DNA from: Bog-950 sp044225825
Lineage (GTDB): Bacteria > Bacteroidota > Bacteroidia > Chitinophagales > LD1
Direction of reading: 5' to 3'
NCBI GenBank assembly: GCA_044225825.1
Contig: JBGAIB010000010.1
Span: forward strand, 75,954 to 139,953
Length of the DNA stretch: 64,000 nucleotides
Both the position numbers and the translations under genes were made by a program. Below are positions 26,406 to 36,103 of the stretch, in pieces. The stretch's first letter is position 1. Every line of letters starts with the position of its first letter. Under the pieces are notes generated by a model. The model saw only the letters and a program-made list of their open reading frames with translations. It made no database searches and was not told the DNA's origin.

Positions 26406-26594
26406 GTGTTTTCGCTGATTTTGGGTCCAGCGGTTAAGCTGCCCCGCTTTCATAGTATCTAAGTTGGGCGCATCAAACAGGGTTTCAAACTGCTTGATAA
26501 GCCAAAAGGACAATTTTGTCTTTAATCCTGCAAGGCAGTATTCGCCTGAGTAGTGCTTTTGGGTGTAAGTGCGGCAATTAACGGTGTAAACGTA
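26403..26594 (-). other. Possible remnant reading frame without an ATG start
   Basis: A 63-codon open frame, ending with TAA at 26403 and reading ...YVYTVNCRTYTQKHYSGEYC... then FWLIKQFETLFDAPNLDT and LNRWTQNQRKH. It has protein-like composition but lacks an upstream ATG; starts would be TTG at 26513 or an internal ATG at 26453. It lies directly after the LytTR gene stop in another frame. It may be a decayed gene fragment or a small gene with a non-standard start. Confidence 0.25.
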
Positions 26595-26602
26595 TTAGCA
26601 GC

Positions 26603-27346
26603 TTAGTCAACAATGCGCGTATATTGGTTCAATACCTGCAGAAACTCATCCCGTTTTCTGAAACTAACTTCCACTTTGGTGCCATTGCTAAGTTCTACGG
26701 TGCCTCCCTTTCCTTTGCTATAACTGCGGATGTGGCCCATGTTTACCAGGTGGCTATCATGTATCCTGTAAAAGCCCGCATCGCTTAATAATTCTTCAAA
26801 CTTTGAAAGTGACTTAGATATAATCAGATCCTTACGATTGGTAAAGTGAACTATACTGTACTTACTGGCCGCCTGTATCATTACTATATCCGCTAATTCG
26901 GCAATTACAATGCCCTCGTTGCTGCGTAAAGAAATACGGGTGGGTTTAGGGCTGTTATTTTTAACAGGAGGAAGGCCGGCATCACGGCGTTTTTGATAAC
27001 GGGATATTGCTTCAGCAAGATCGTCCGGGGTAATTGGTTTTAACAAATAATGCAGTGCCTGGTAATCGAATGCTTTAGCGGCAAAATGTTCGTATGCTGT
27101 TGTAAAAACAATCTCCGGTCCCCGTGCACGTACATACTCCAATACTTCAAAGCCGTTTCCATCCGGTAAGGTTACATCCACAAACAATAATTCAAATTCA
27201 CATGCGTCGGCAGTTCTTTTGGCTTCTTTTACGCTGCTGGCGGTGCCAACAATTTCAATCTCGGGATGATACTCGGTTAACATACCGGTTAACAGTTTCA
27301 GACTCTTTGGCTCGTCTTCTACTATAAGTGTCTTAATCTTCTTCAT
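26603..27346 (-). CDS. LytTR-family response regulator
   Basis: 247 residues. The receiver domain has the acidic pocket (VEDE at 9-12), the phospho-acceptor in LLFVDVTLPDGNG (Asp about 57), TTAYE and the lysine in LLKPI. The C-terminal LytTR DNA-binding domain follows (ISLRSNEGIVIAELADIVMIQAAS, HDSHLVNMGHI). It lies 20 bp downstream of the histidine kinase gene and should be its cognate regulator. Targets are unknown. Confidence 0.93.
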   Translation of the reverse strand: MKKIKTLIVEDEPKSLKLLTGMLTEYHPEIEIVGTASSVKEAKRTADACEFELLFVDVTLPDGNGFEVLEYVRARGPEIVFTTAYEHFAAKAFDYQALHYLLKPITPDDLAEAISRYQKRRDAGLPPVKNNSPKPTRISLRSNEGIVIAELADIVMIQAASKYSIVHFTNRKDLIISKSLSKFEELLSDAGFYRIHDSHLVNMGHIRSYSKGKGGTVELSNGTKVEVSFRKRDEFLQVLNQYTRIVD

Positions 27347-27366
27347 AGGCCAGTCACACCATGCAC

Positions 27367-30276
27367 TTAGTAATGGAGCGGGAAAATAAGCAATGCCTCG
27401 GTACCTTGTGTCACGCCTTTGTCAAAAATTTCCTTCATCTCAAAAGTGGCGTTTGTTTTATATAAACGATTCAACAAATCCATTCTTTTTCGCAGGTTAG
27501 CAATGGCAGTTGATTGATGTTCTTTTTTAGTAGGTCCGGCGGAGGCTGAAAGTCCGATACCATTATCGGTAACAGTGCAACATAACAGTTGGTTAGCGAT
27601 TCGGAATTTGACCTTAATTAATCCATTATGTCCCGAAGGGGTGATACCGTGCAAAATAGAATTTTCAATAATAGGTTGAATCATCATGGGCGGTATACGG
27701 ATTTTTCCGGGGTCTATTTGCTCCTCCACCTCAATGGTATAACTGATCTTAGATTCGAAACGCATCTGTTCTAATTGCAAATAAATATTCAGCGAGCGGA
27801 TTTCCTCCTCCAGGGTAATAAACATGTATTGCGAGTTATCGAGGGTTCTGCGGATTAACTGTGAGAACTTACCCAGAAAATTTTGTGCTTGTTTCTTATC
27901 GTTCTCACCCAAAAACGATTGAATGGAGTTTAATACATTGAAAATAAAATGAGGATTCATTTGCGAGCGCAAGGCGGCTTGTTCTGCTTCTATTACTTGT
28001 GTGCGGGTTTCATTTTTAATGTTCACATTTTGGTAATAGAGATACACAATCGCCACTACTGCAATCAGGATGGCTAAGGCAATTAACCCTATAAACCACC
28101 AGGTTTCGGTAAAATAAGGCGGAATGGTAAACGCCAGCACCAACGGCGCAAGGGAGGTATCGCCGGTGGCTGCCACTGCGGTAATACTTACGCTGTAATT
28201 ACCGGACTCCAACCCGATAAACGAAATCCGTCGTGTTTTACTTATGCCTTCAAATCGGGTTTTCCCCTCCATGGTGTAATGGTAACTGATACCGCCGCGC
28301 GACTTGTAGTTGAGACCGGTTAACTCAAGCACTAAATTGTTTTCATTGTATTTTAATTTATCCAGTGCTAACGAATCTTTTGTAATACCATTAATGGTAA
28401 CGCTGGTTAGGTAAAGCGGGAAGGCGATGGCCTGTTTCTTTACCCGGTTGGGTGTAAAGTGGCACAAACCATTATTAGTAGCCAGCCAAACTTCGCCATT
28501 AAAGAATTCGATATCGTTGATTTCGTTGCTGGATAATCCTTCACGTTTAGTATAGCTCTCTACCATGGTAGTAACAGGCTGCTTTCTGAAATCAACGGTC
28601 AGGTGCGATAAGCCTGAGTAGGTAGCTATCCAATAGGAGGTATCATTCTCCACATATACCTTCTCAATCAGGTTCGAGATGAGATTTTCTTTTTCAGTGA
28701 TGTTGATCCGTTTATCGCCGTTTACATACCATAGTCCTTGTCCCCTGGTTGATATAACTATACCGCCGGATGGTACAGCCTTTATATCTGTAACCCGGAT
28801 GCTGTTAAGTAATGAATCCTTGAAGAAATAGCGCAATTGGTTGTCTTGCAGCTGATATACACCACCATTTGTGCCAAGTAAAATGCCCAGTTTGGCATCA
28901 TAGTAAGTAGCTTGTATCCTTAATTGAAATCCTTCGTTGGTAGAACACCGGATAACCTGGTTGTTCTGCTGAAGTGAAAAGCCGTTATGCCCGCCCAGCA
29001 CAACCAGTTTTTCGCCGGGGAGTACCGTAATGGAAAGAGGCGCGGTACCACAATCGTTATAATTATTTATTTTTTCAAAATAGGATGAAGAACGTACTTC
29101 GTTTTTATAAATAGCCAAGTCTTCTGCTCGCGATTGGCGGTCATGCATTACCTGGCGGGATACATTTAGAAGTGTATCGAAAATATACAGGCAGTTTTTA
29201 TCGCTGCCTACATACAAATGGTTTTTAAACGTTAACAGCGACAGGGCCTTAGTGGGTAAGATATGTTTATCGCCATCGCCTAATAGTATCTTTTTGAAGT
29301 TGATGCCCGGAACAAACAAGACCCCGTCTTCCAGGGTCGAAAACCAAAAGTTGCCTTCTGCATCAATGGAGGTACAGGAAATAGAGTATTCAGGGAAAAA
29401 ATAGCGGTCCTTATTGCTATCCTGTTCAAATGCCCGTAAACAGACCACTCCGTTTTGATAGAGCCCGACCCACAATTCGCCTGAGGGGGCCTTTGTAACG
29501 CTTATAATTCGCGAATTAAACGTGCGGAATTTTACCGCTGTGGAATCTCCGGCATTAAAGAAATACAGGTAATTGTCCACGTGGAGGGCGAAATGGTTTT
29601 GCCCAAGGTAGGTGAAGCTCAAATCACCGTAACGCTCGCCTGGATAGTACAATGCCAGATGACCGCAGGTATATCCGGGTGGTGGTGTTATATCCGGCAA
29701 AGGGCTTTCGGAAAGGGTATATACCACCCTGTTGTTGGGCAGTACCATATAGTTTAAATGTAATTGTGAACTTCTGTAACCGTCCGACCCTTTAATACGC
29801 CAGTAATTAAAGGTGTCTCTCGTGGAGCAGCCGAACAAGTCAATGATAGTTGAGATTATGAGGGTATCCTTATAAACTTCATAGGCATGCATTTGTTTTT
29901 TCGAGCTGCGGTACAGTAGCCATTCATTTTTCGGATGAGGTTTGAAATTCTGACCGTCGAATTGATAGATGCCCTTTGAAAAGGTTTGCACCAATAGTAT
30001 ACCATCGGGCTGTTCCTCAATTTTAAAGATGGTATTGTCGGGCAGGCCGTTATTGGTATTGAATGTTTTGAATGAATAGCCATCATAGCGGGCGAGTCCA
30101 TGGTCAGTGGCCATCCAAATAAAGCCCTTGCTGTCCTGAAAAACATCGTAAACCTCTGAACTTGGCAATCCATCATCCGTGGTGAAGTGATGATAGGAGA
30201 GTTCCTGCCCCTGTAATTGGAGCAGGCAAAAAATACCGAGTAAGCACGTTAGGGCGTAACGGGTAACATAGGCCAT
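27367..30276 (-). CDS. Sensor histidine kinase with beta-propeller sensor (LytS-type catalytic core)
   Basis: 969 residues. A signal peptide is followed by two-component 'Reg_prop' propeller blades (DGLPSSEVYDVFQDSKGFIWMATDHGLARYDG and similar; quoted blades begin at about residue 34), a Y_Y_Y domain (about 690-735), one membrane helix (WWFIGLIALAILIAVVAIVY), a short coiled coil and a His_kinase domain of the LytS type: QMNPHFIFNVLNSIQSFL with the phosphorylated His, and the ATPase N/G boxes PPMMIQPIIENSILHG and VTDNGIGLS. The sensor faces the periplasm. This architecture is hybrid-two-component-like but lacks a fused receiver, as the regulator is separate. The signal is unknown. Confidence 0.92.
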   Translation of the reverse strand: MAYVTRYALTCLLGIFCLLQLQGQELSYHHFTTDDGLPSSEVYDVFQDSKGFIWMATDHGLARYDGYSFKTFNTNNGLPDNTIFKIEEQPDGILLVQTFSKGIYQFDGQNFKPHPKNEWLLYRSSKKQMHAYEVYKDTLIISTIIDLFGCSTRDTFNYWRIKGSDGYRSSQLHLNYMVLPNNRVVYTLSESPLPDITPPPGYTCGHLALYYPGERYGDLSFTYLGQNHFALHVDNYLYFFNAGDSTAVKFRTFNSRIISVTKAPSGELWVGLYQNGVVCLRAFEQDSNKDRYFFPEYSISCTSIDAEGNFWFSTLEDGVLFVPGINFKKILLGDGDKHILPTKALSLLTFKNHLYVGSDKNCLYIFDTLLNVSRQVMHDRQSRAEDLAIYKNEVRSSSYFEKINNYNDCGTAPLSITVLPGEKLVVLGGHNGFSLQQNNQVIRCSTNEGFQLRIQATYYDAKLGILLGTNGGVYQLQDNQLRYFFKDSLLNSIRVTDIKAVPSGGIVISTRGQGLWYVNGDKRINITEKENLISNLIEKVYVENDTSYWIATYSGLSHLTVDFRKQPVTTMVESYTKREGLSSNEINDIEFFNGEVWLATNNGLCHFTPNRVKKQAIAFPLYLTSVTINGITKDSLALDKLKYNENNLVLELTGLNYKSRGGISYHYTMEGKTRFEGISKTRRISFIGLESGNYSVSITAVAATGDTSLAPLVLAFTIPPYFTETWWFIGLIALAILIAVVAIVYLYYQNVNIKNETRTQVIEAEQAALRSQMNPHFIFNVLNSIQSFLGENDKKQAQNFLGKFSQLIRRTLDNSQYMFITLEEEIRSLNIYLQLEQMRFESKISYTIEVEEQIDPGKIRIPPMMIQPIIENSILHGITPSGHNGLIKVKFRIANQLLCCTVTDNGIGLSASAGPTKKEHQSTAIANLRKRMDLLNRLYKTNATFEMKEIFDKGVTQGTEALLIFPLHY

Positions 30277-30444
30277 TGCTGTAAATGTAATGGGTAACGC
30301 AATATTTACCAGTTACACGGCTTATTTTTTAAAAAGGCGGGTTTTGTAACGGCAGTGTCATAATTCTAAAAATTATACAAATACATATGTGAAGCTGTAA
30401 ACCTATCGTTATATAGGTGAGTCTTACCCCTAAAACCCAGTGTT

Positions 30445-30810
30445 ATGAAAACGAAGGAAGTAACAGTAAGTGACCCCCGCATAGATTGGTTGCAAGCCCT
30501 TTGTGCCTGCGAGCAGCAGGTAATAAATATGGCTGATATGCTGATGCAGTTAATCAAAAGCACCGGCAACGATGGATATTCGGGCGGGCTGTACCAGGAA
30601 GTGGATACCCTGCATTTGCGGTTGAAGCAATTAATGCAGGAGGTTGAAACGGAGGATGGACTAGTTGTGGACCGCCAACCTATGCAACTTACCATTGGTG
30701 AAGTAGTAGCGCTTAACCGCATGCGCGACAGGGTGCGGAAAATGGAGCAAGCCGTGTTTTTATTACGCTACAGGGTAAATCAGTTCTTCTCGAACAGGCA
30801 TGCGGCCTGA
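30445..30810 (+). CDS. Hypothetical helical protein
   Basis: 121 residues, no signal peptide or membrane helix. Mostly alpha-helical with heptad character in LYQEVDTLHLRLKQLMQEVETED and RMRDRVRKMEQAVFLLRYRV, so probably a small coiled-coil or four-helix protein. No family recognised. It stands alone between the sensor kinase promoter region and a terminator. Confidence 0.6.
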   Translation: MKTKEVTVSDPRIDWLQALCACEQQVINMADMLMQLIKSTGNDGYSGGLYQEVDTLHLRLKQLMQEVETEDGLVVDRQPMQLTIGEVVALNRMRDRVRKMEQAVFLLRYRVNQFFSNRHAA

Positions 30811-30849
30811 TAAACTTTTATTGTCTTGATCGAGTGGTTTTAGCCGGAA

Positions 30850-30880
30850 AGATGAGTCCATTGGGCTCATCTTTCTTTTT
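30850..30880 (+). terminator. Intrinsic terminator
   Basis: AGATGAGTCC-ATT-GGGCTCATCT followed by TTCTTTTT, 40 bp after the stop of the hypothetical gene and just before pyrF. Confidence 0.85.
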
Positions 30881-30894
30881 ACTTTTGTGTGCTA

Positions 30895-31722
30895 ATGAAC
30901 AGAAAAGAACTGCTGCAGGTAATTGCACAAAAGCAATCGTTATTATGCGTTGGTTTGGATACCGATATCAATCTGATTCCTTCCCATTTATTAAATTACG
31001 AAGACCCGGTATTTGAGTTTAACAAGGCCATTATTGATGCTACCATTGACTTAGCAGTGGCTTATAAGCCCAATATTGCCTTTTATGAAAGTGCCGGCGT
31101 TAAGGGCTGGCAAAGCCTGGAGAAGACAATGAAATACCTGAGTAAGTTTAAAGACCAGGTATTTACCATTGCCGATGCAAAACGGGGTGATATAGGCAAC
31201 ACTTCAAAAATGTATGCCAAGGCCTTTTTTGAGTGGCTTGATTTTGATTCTATCACAGTAGCGCCTTACATGGGCGAAGATTCGGTTACACCTTTTCTGG
31301 CTTACCCCGGTAAGTGGGTTATACTGCTGGGTTTAACCTCCAATAAGGGCAGCAGCGATTTTCAATTGCTCGAAACGGCTGAAGGCAAATTATATGAACA
31401 GGTAATTAAAAAGGCGCAAAGCTGGGCCGGTCCCGACCGTTTGATGTTTGTGGTAGGAGCTACTCATCCGGAGGCATTCCAATATATCCGTTCGCTGGCC
31501 CCCGAACATTTTTACCTGGTTCCCGGTGTGGGAGCCCAGGGAGGCGATGCCGAAAAAATATGCCAGTTTGGGATGAATACAGATGGCGGACTCCTGATTA
31601 ATTCTGCCCGTCAAATAATATATGCCTCTAACGGACAGGACTTTGCCGAAAAAGCACGCGAGGTGGCCCTGGCGAATAACCAAACAATCCAAAAATTCCT
31701 GAAAACTGTTTCGTTAAGCTAA
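30895..31722 (+). CDS. pyrF: Orotidine 5'-phosphate decarboxylase, type 2
   Basis: 275 residues; final step of UMP synthesis. The start is ATG at 30895 (MNRKELLQ); a GTG 6 bp upstream is less likely. The type 2 motif DAKRGDIGNTS is present with the catalytic Asp-Lys-Asp set, along with LCVGLDTD, VAPYMGEDS and VPGVGAQGGD. Type 2 enzymes are somewhat longer than type 1, as here. It is followed by the TPR protein after 34 bp on the same strand. Confidence 0.95.
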   Translation: MNRKELLQVIAQKQSLLCVGLDTDINLIPSHLLNYEDPVFEFNKAIIDATIDLAVAYKPNIAFYESAGVKGWQSLEKTMKYLSKFKDQVFTIADAKRGDIGNTSKMYAKAFFEWLDFDSITVAPYMGEDSVTPFLAYPGKWVILLGLTSNKGSSDFQLLETAEGKLYEQVIKKAQSWAGPDRLMFVVGATHPEAFQYIRSLAPEHFYLVPGVGAQGGDAEKICQFGMNTDGGLLINSARQIIYASNGQDFAEKAREVALANNQTIQKFLKTVSLS

Positions 31723-31756
31723 ATTTTCCTATACATTAGCTTCAAAACCCTGATAA

Positions 31757-32509
31757 ATGATGAAGAAATTACTTGCTTTAGTAGTTATAAGTTTTACCCT
31801 TGGCACTGTTGCCGTTCAGGCTCAAAACTCAAACGACCCCTTTGATGTGCAAATGCGCGTTTATAAAGGTGCCCTGAAAAATTACGATTTACAGGCTGCT
31901 ACCATTGCCCTTTACAACATGGTTGCACTTAAGCCTGAAAGAACCGACCTGAACGACTCGCTGGCCCTGTTATATTTTGCCGGTGAACGTTACGCGCAAG
32001 CTTACCTGATTGGTGAAGAGATCGTTAAAAAGGACCCTAATCGCAAGGATATGCTGGAACTGGTGGCTGTTTCAAAGCAGAATCTGGGGCTGATAAAAGA
32101 AGCGCTGGCTGATTATGAAAAGCTCTATGCCCTTGAAAAATCAATCTACTACCTGTATCAACAGGCTACGTTGCAATATCAGTTAAAGCGTTTTGGCGAG
32201 TGCATCGCTTCGCTTGACCGTATTATCAGCGACCCGCAGTCGGCGCAACAAAAAGTGAACATCCTGGTACAGGGTGGTTCGCAGGATGTGCCCATGAAAG
32301 CAGCTGCCTTGAACGTAAAAGGTATCTGTGCTATGGAAATGAACCAGGAAGAAGCAGCTAAGGATAACTTTACGAAAGCACTGGAAGTTTCGCCTGAGTT
32401 TGTGTTGGCCAAAGGCAACCTGGATATGCTAACCAAGAAACAACAGGAAGCTAAAACTCCTGCTAAAACGCCTTCTAACAGTGTTAAAACTACTACGGCG
32501 CCAAAATAA
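31757..32509 (+). CDS. Exported TPR-repeat protein
   Basis: 250 residues with signal peptide MMKKLLALVVISFTLGTVAVQAQ. A series of degenerate TPR helix pairs follows (ALKNYDLQAATIALYNMVALKPERTDL, GLIKEALADYEKLYALEKS, AALNVKGICAMEMNQEEAAKDNFTKALEVSPEF). It ends in a low-complexity K/T/P-rich tail. Likely a periplasmic scaffold protein; partners unknown. A terminator follows. Confidence 0.8.
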   Translation: MMKKLLALVVISFTLGTVAVQAQNSNDPFDVQMRVYKGALKNYDLQAATIALYNMVALKPERTDLNDSLALLYFAGERYAQAYLIGEEIVKKDPNRKDMLELVAVSKQNLGLIKEALADYEKLYALEKSIYYLYQQATLQYQLKRFGECIASLDRIISDPQSAQQKVNILVQGGSQDVPMKAAALNVKGICAMEMNQEEAAKDNFTKALEVSPEFVLAKGNLDMLTKKQQEAKTPAKTPSNSVKTTTAPK

Positions 32510-32530
32510 GCCTCAAAATATTTAGTTGCG

Positions 32531-32560
32531 AAACGGGTTCTTACCAGAACCCGTTTTTTT
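32531..32560 (+). terminator. Intrinsic terminator
   Basis: AACGGGTTCT-TACC-AGAACCCGTT followed by TTTTT, 22 bp after the TPR gene stop. Confidence 0.92.
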
Positions 32561-32604
32561 ATGTCTGGTGGTGCCAAAATGTTTATTTGCTTTACCTGTA
32601 ATTG

Positions 32605-33774
32605 ATGGGTATGGAACTTTCGTACATTTTAAATCAACTGGGCGAGGAGCGGAGTGAGTACTTTAACGCGATGGCACCGCCGGTGATTCAAACCAGTAAC
32701 TTTATAAGTAGGGATGTAGCTACTTTGCGACAGGCATTTACCAACGAGCAGCAGGTGCATTTGTATACCAGGGGTAATAACCCAACGGTGCAAATACTTC
32801 GGAAAAAAATAGCTGCATTGGCAGGTGCCGAAGATGCCTTGATTTTCGGCAGCGGCGTGGCCGCTATTTCTGCGGCCGTAATGGCGCATGTTAAGGCCGG
32901 CGATCATGTGGTTTGTGTACAAAACCCATATAGCTGGACACATCGCCTGTTAAACGATTTACTGGCCCGCTATGGTGTAAGCTGCACGATGGTTGATGGG
33001 CGCGAGGCACAAAACTTTGCGGATGCAACCCTACCCAATACTACGCTTTACTATCTTGAAACGCCCAACACGTTTACGTTCGAGCTACAGGATATTGCTG
33101 CTATTGTAAAATTGGCCCGCGCAAAGGGCATTACCACTATAGCTGATAACAGCTACGCTACTTCTTTAGGGCAACGTTGTATCGAAATGGGAGTAGATAT
33201 AGAAGTTCATTCAGCAACTAAATACTATGGCGGCCATAGCGACGTAGTAGCCGGATTATTGATTGGTAATGCCCGAACCATTCAACGCATTTTCGCTGCT
33301 GAGTTTTTAAATCTCGGCGGTATTATTCATCCCCATGATGCCTGGTTATTGTTACGCAGCTTACGAACCCTGCCGGTACGGATGGAGCGTATTGCCAAAA
33401 CCACACAGGAAATTGTAGCCTTTTTAGAAAATCATCCGCAGGTTGAAAAACTGATTTATCCGTTTTCGGCTTCGCATCCACAGTATCAGTTGGCTAAAAA
33501 GCAAATGAATTGGTGTGGTGGGTTGTTCACCATTCTGCTAAAAGCCACAGGGGTAGAACAGGTCGAATTGTTCTGTAACAGCCTGCGCACTTTTTTGCTT
33601 GCCGTAAGTTGGGGCGGACACGAATCGCTGGTGATGCCCGCCTGTAGCTTTTACCCGAGCAATCACGATTATAAAACAGGATATCCCTTCAATATGATCC
33701 GTTTTTATATTGGTTTAGAAGACGCAAAATTTTTAACGGAGGATATGAAACAAGCCTTCGCAAAAATCGAATAA
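32605..33774 (+). CDS. PLP-dependent trans-sulfuration enzyme (Cys/Met metabolism family)
   Basis: 389 residues of the cystathionine gamma-synthase/gamma-lyase/methionine gamma-lyase family. The PLP lysine is in SATKYYGGHSDV; TRGNNPT and FGSGVAAISA in the N-terminal half and YLETPN..DNSYAT in the middle bind the cofactor. I start at ATG 32605; ATG at 32611 is also possible. Family members catalyse beta/gamma elimination or replacement on Cys, Met or homocysteine derivatives, and the substrate cannot be told by eye. The LRR gene follows after 7 bp, and these two may be co-transcribed. Confidence 0.88.
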   Translation: MGMELSYILNQLGEERSEYFNAMAPPVIQTSNFISRDVATLRQAFTNEQQVHLYTRGNNPTVQILRKKIAALAGAEDALIFGSGVAAISAAVMAHVKAGDHVVCVQNPYSWTHRLLNDLLARYGVSCTMVDGREAQNFADATLPNTTLYYLETPNTFTFELQDIAAIVKLARAKGITTIADNSYATSLGQRCIEMGVDIEVHSATKYYGGHSDVVAGLLIGNARTIQRIFAAEFLNLGGIIHPHDAWLLLRSLRTLPVRMERIAKTTQEIVAFLENHPQVEKLIYPFSASHPQYQLAKKQMNWCGGLFTILLKATGVEQVELFCNSLRTFLLAVSWGGHESLVMPACSFYPSNHDYKTGYPFNMIRFYIGLEDAKFLTEDMKQAFAKIE

Positions 33775-33781
33775 CCCTGCT

Positions 33782-34462
33782 ATGAGATTGAAGTGTGCCC
33801 TGTTGGGCCTGGTGCTATTGGTATATAGTTTTGTAAAAGCTACCGATTATACCAACCTCGATGAAGCTTTAAAAAATCCCACTGCCGTAAAATCGCTTAA
33901 CCTGAGCGGTAAAGGCCTTACGGTGTTATCGGAAAACATTGGCAAGCTAACTAACCTGGAACGGTTAAATGTTTCCTCTAACAAATTAACTGCTTTACCT
34001 AAAGCATTATTCACGCTCAAAAAGCTGAAGTATTTAAACGTAACGGCTAATAAGTTAACGTCCCTCACCGGTATCGGCGCGCTCAAAAATCTGGAGGAAT
34101 TGGAGATAGGGTTTAACAGCCTGTCTGCCTTGCCTAAGGAGATAGGAGGTTTGGTAAAATTGAACAGGCTGGTAGCTGCTAAAAACAGTATTAAAATGGT
34201 ACCGGCGGAGTTTAGTGCCCTAGACTCCTTACAGATAATTGATTTCAGTTACAATCAGTTTACAACTATTCCGGCCAGCCTTTGTGGCCTGGCCATGTTG
34301 CGTACGCTCGATTTAAGTTTTAATAAAGCCTTGGAAAGTTTCGCTACAGAAATCAAAGAGCTTACAGCACTGCGGCTGTTGAATATCAAAAGCACCAAAA
34401 TAAACAGCACGCAGGTAAATGACCTTACCTGGCTAATTCCCGATTGCCAGATTATGCTGTGA
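33782..34462 (+). CDS. Exported leucine-rich-repeat protein
   Basis: 226 residues with signal peptide MRLKCALLGLVLLVYSFVKA. Six or seven 23-residue LRRs of the bacterial type follow (LTNLERLNVSSNKLTALPKAL, LKNLEELEIGFNSLSALPKEI, LDSLQIIDFSYNQFTTIPASL). It could bind protein partners in the periplasm or on the surface. No anchor or sorting domain is seen. It starts 7 bp after the PLP enzyme stop. Confidence 0.8.
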   Translation: MRLKCALLGLVLLVYSFVKATDYTNLDEALKNPTAVKSLNLSGKGLTVLSENIGKLTNLERLNVSSNKLTALPKALFTLKKLKYLNVTANKLTSLTGIGALKNLEELEIGFNSLSALPKEIGGLVKLNRLVAAKNSIKMVPAEFSALDSLQIIDFSYNQFTTIPASLCGLAMLRTLDLSFNKALESFATEIKELTALRLLNIKSTKINSTQVNDLTWLIPDCQIML

Positions 34463-34514
34463 ATCTAACATGTTAAACTTATCATGTTTGTGGGTTAATT
34501 TCTATTTTTAACCT

Positions 34515-35786
34515 ATGAACGAAGCACTGCTGCACTTTATATGGAAGTTCGGCTATTTTGATTCTGCCAACCTTACTACGGAGCATGGAGAGAAGGTAGA
34601 AATCATCCATCGGGGTCTGCACAATACACATGCCGGTCCCGATTTTACCAATTGTAAAATCAAAATAGGCAAGGTGCTTTGGGCCGGTAACGTAGAGTTA
34701 CATTTGAACAATAGTGATTGGTTCTTACACAAACATCACGTAGATGATGCCTACACTAATGTTATACTGCACGTGGTACTAGAGAAAACAGGCCAGCCGG
34801 CTACGCGTAAAGATGGCGCTGAAATTCCCACACTGGTTATCGGATCGCGGATAAACGCAACTACACTATCGCGCTACAGCGAATTGAGCAAGCGCCGTAA
34901 CTGGATACCTTGTCAGCATTTTTTTGCAGATGTAAATGAAATGACCCGCTATACCCATTTAAGCCGGTTACTGGTGGAAAGGCTGGAGCAAAAAGTGGCG
35001 CACACCGAGGTTTTACTTCAGGAATGCGGCAACGACTGGGAACAAGTGATGTTTGTAATGCTGGCCCGTTACCTGGGTGCCAGCATCAATAAGGAACCTT
35101 TTGAGCTGTTGGCCAAAAGCCTGCCGGTTAAAATTTGGGCACGGCATGTACACGAACCCCTACAGGTGGAAGCATTGGTATTTGGGCAGGCAGGTATGCT
35201 GGCTGAAAAATTTGAAGAAGACTACCCCAATATATTGCGGAAGGAATACCAATACCTGAAACGCCTGCACCAGCTAACGCCGCTACCTAAACACCTTTTT
35301 AAGTTTTTACGCCTCCGGCCTTCAAACTTTCCCACGGTTCGCCTGGCGCAGTTGGCTTCGCTGCTGTGCCGCGAACCTAAGATGTTTAGTGCCCTGGCTG
35401 CTGCTAAGGATGTTAAAGCTATAAGCAAACTGTTGGAGGCCGGGGCTTCCCCTTATTGGAAGGAGCATTACAATTTTGACAAAAAGACCACCGCTGCGCG
35501 TATCAATCTGGGCGCCGGTATGAAACAGATTCTGATCATAAATGCAGTAGCACCGGTGTTATTTGCCTATGGCCGCTATAAAGCACAGGAGGATTACTGT
35601 GAGAAAGCCATTGCCTTGCTGGAGCAATGTAAACCCGAAAGCAATGCCATTATAGCCCGCTGGCAAAAGCTACAGGTTAAACCGCAAAATGCCTTCGATA
35701 CGCAGGCCCTGCTACAGCTTAAAAATGAACACTGCGATAAGTTTATGTGTTTAAGTTGCGGTATTGGTTTGAAAATTATGAACTAA
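34515..35786 (+). CDS. DUF2851-family protein
   Basis: 423 residues, cytoplasmic. N-terminal FIWKFGYFDSANLTT, then IIHRGLHNTHAGPDFTNCKI and WAGNVELHLNNSDWFLHKH are the conserved DUF2851 blocks (H, D, E and H residues suggest a metal or nuclease-like site). The C-terminus ends in CDKFMCLSCGIGLKI with three cysteines, possibly a Zn site. This family is nearly restricted to Bacteroidota; its function is unknown. PspC-like gene follows 23 bp downstream. Confidence 0.85.
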   Translation: MNEALLHFIWKFGYFDSANLTTEHGEKVEIIHRGLHNTHAGPDFTNCKIKIGKVLWAGNVELHLNNSDWFLHKHHVDDAYTNVILHVVLEKTGQPATRKDGAEIPTLVIGSRINATTLSRYSELSKRRNWIPCQHFFADVNEMTRYTHLSRLLVERLEQKVAHTEVLLQECGNDWEQVMFVMLARYLGASINKEPFELLAKSLPVKIWARHVHEPLQVEALVFGQAGMLAEKFEEDYPNILRKEYQYLKRLHQLTPLPKHLFKFLRLRPSNFPTVRLAQLASLLCREPKMFSALAAAKDVKAISKLLEAGASPYWKEHYNFDKKTTAARINLGAGMKQILIINAVAPVLFAYGRYKAQEDYCEKAIALLEQCKPESNAIIARWQKLQVKPQNAFDTQALLQLKNEHCDKFMCLSCGIGLKIMN

Positions 35787-35809
35787 AAAATTTAATTTAG
35801 ACAAAAGCA

Positions 35810-36043
35810 ATGCAAATGACCCCCGTGCAAACCATCAAATATCTGGTAGAACAAAACCTTTTCGGTGTTTGCGAACGCATTGGCGAGCGCTTAAAAATGC
35901 CGGCTAAGGACATTCGTATGTTTTTTATTTACGCCAGTTGTATGACTATCGGTTCGCCCATTATCCTGTATATGATTCTTGCCTTTTGGATGAAGATGAA
36001 GGATTATGTGCGCGGACGCCGCACGCCCGTGTGGGATTTTTAA
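35810..36043 (+). CDS. PspC-domain protein
   Basis: 77 residues. LFGVCERIGERLKMPAKDIRMFFIYASC is the PspC signature (GV-x-x-x-I/L-x-x-x), followed by a membrane helix (GSPIILYMILAFWMKM). Such small proteins act in envelope stress or membrane-bound transcription control. ATG at 35810 is used; ATG at 35816 is 6 bp later and equally possible. It lies just upstream of the tRNA-Leu promoter. Confidence 0.75.
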   Translation: MQMTPVQTIKYLVEQNLFGVCERIGERLKMPAKDIRMFFIYASCMTIGSPIILYMILAFWMKMKDYVRGRRTPVWDF

Positions 36044-36061
36044 GCCTTTTATCTATCCGGC

Positions 36062-36091
36062 TTGTTAAACTTATTTCGCGGATTATATTTG
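36062..36091 (+). promoter_or_regulatory. Promoter of tRNA-Leu
   Basis: TTG (36062-36064), 19-nt spacer, TATATTTG (36084-36091), 12 nt before the tRNA. It matches the Bacteroidota -33/-7 consensus. Confidence 0.7.
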
Positions 36092-36103
36092 CAGTCCCTC
36101 AAT

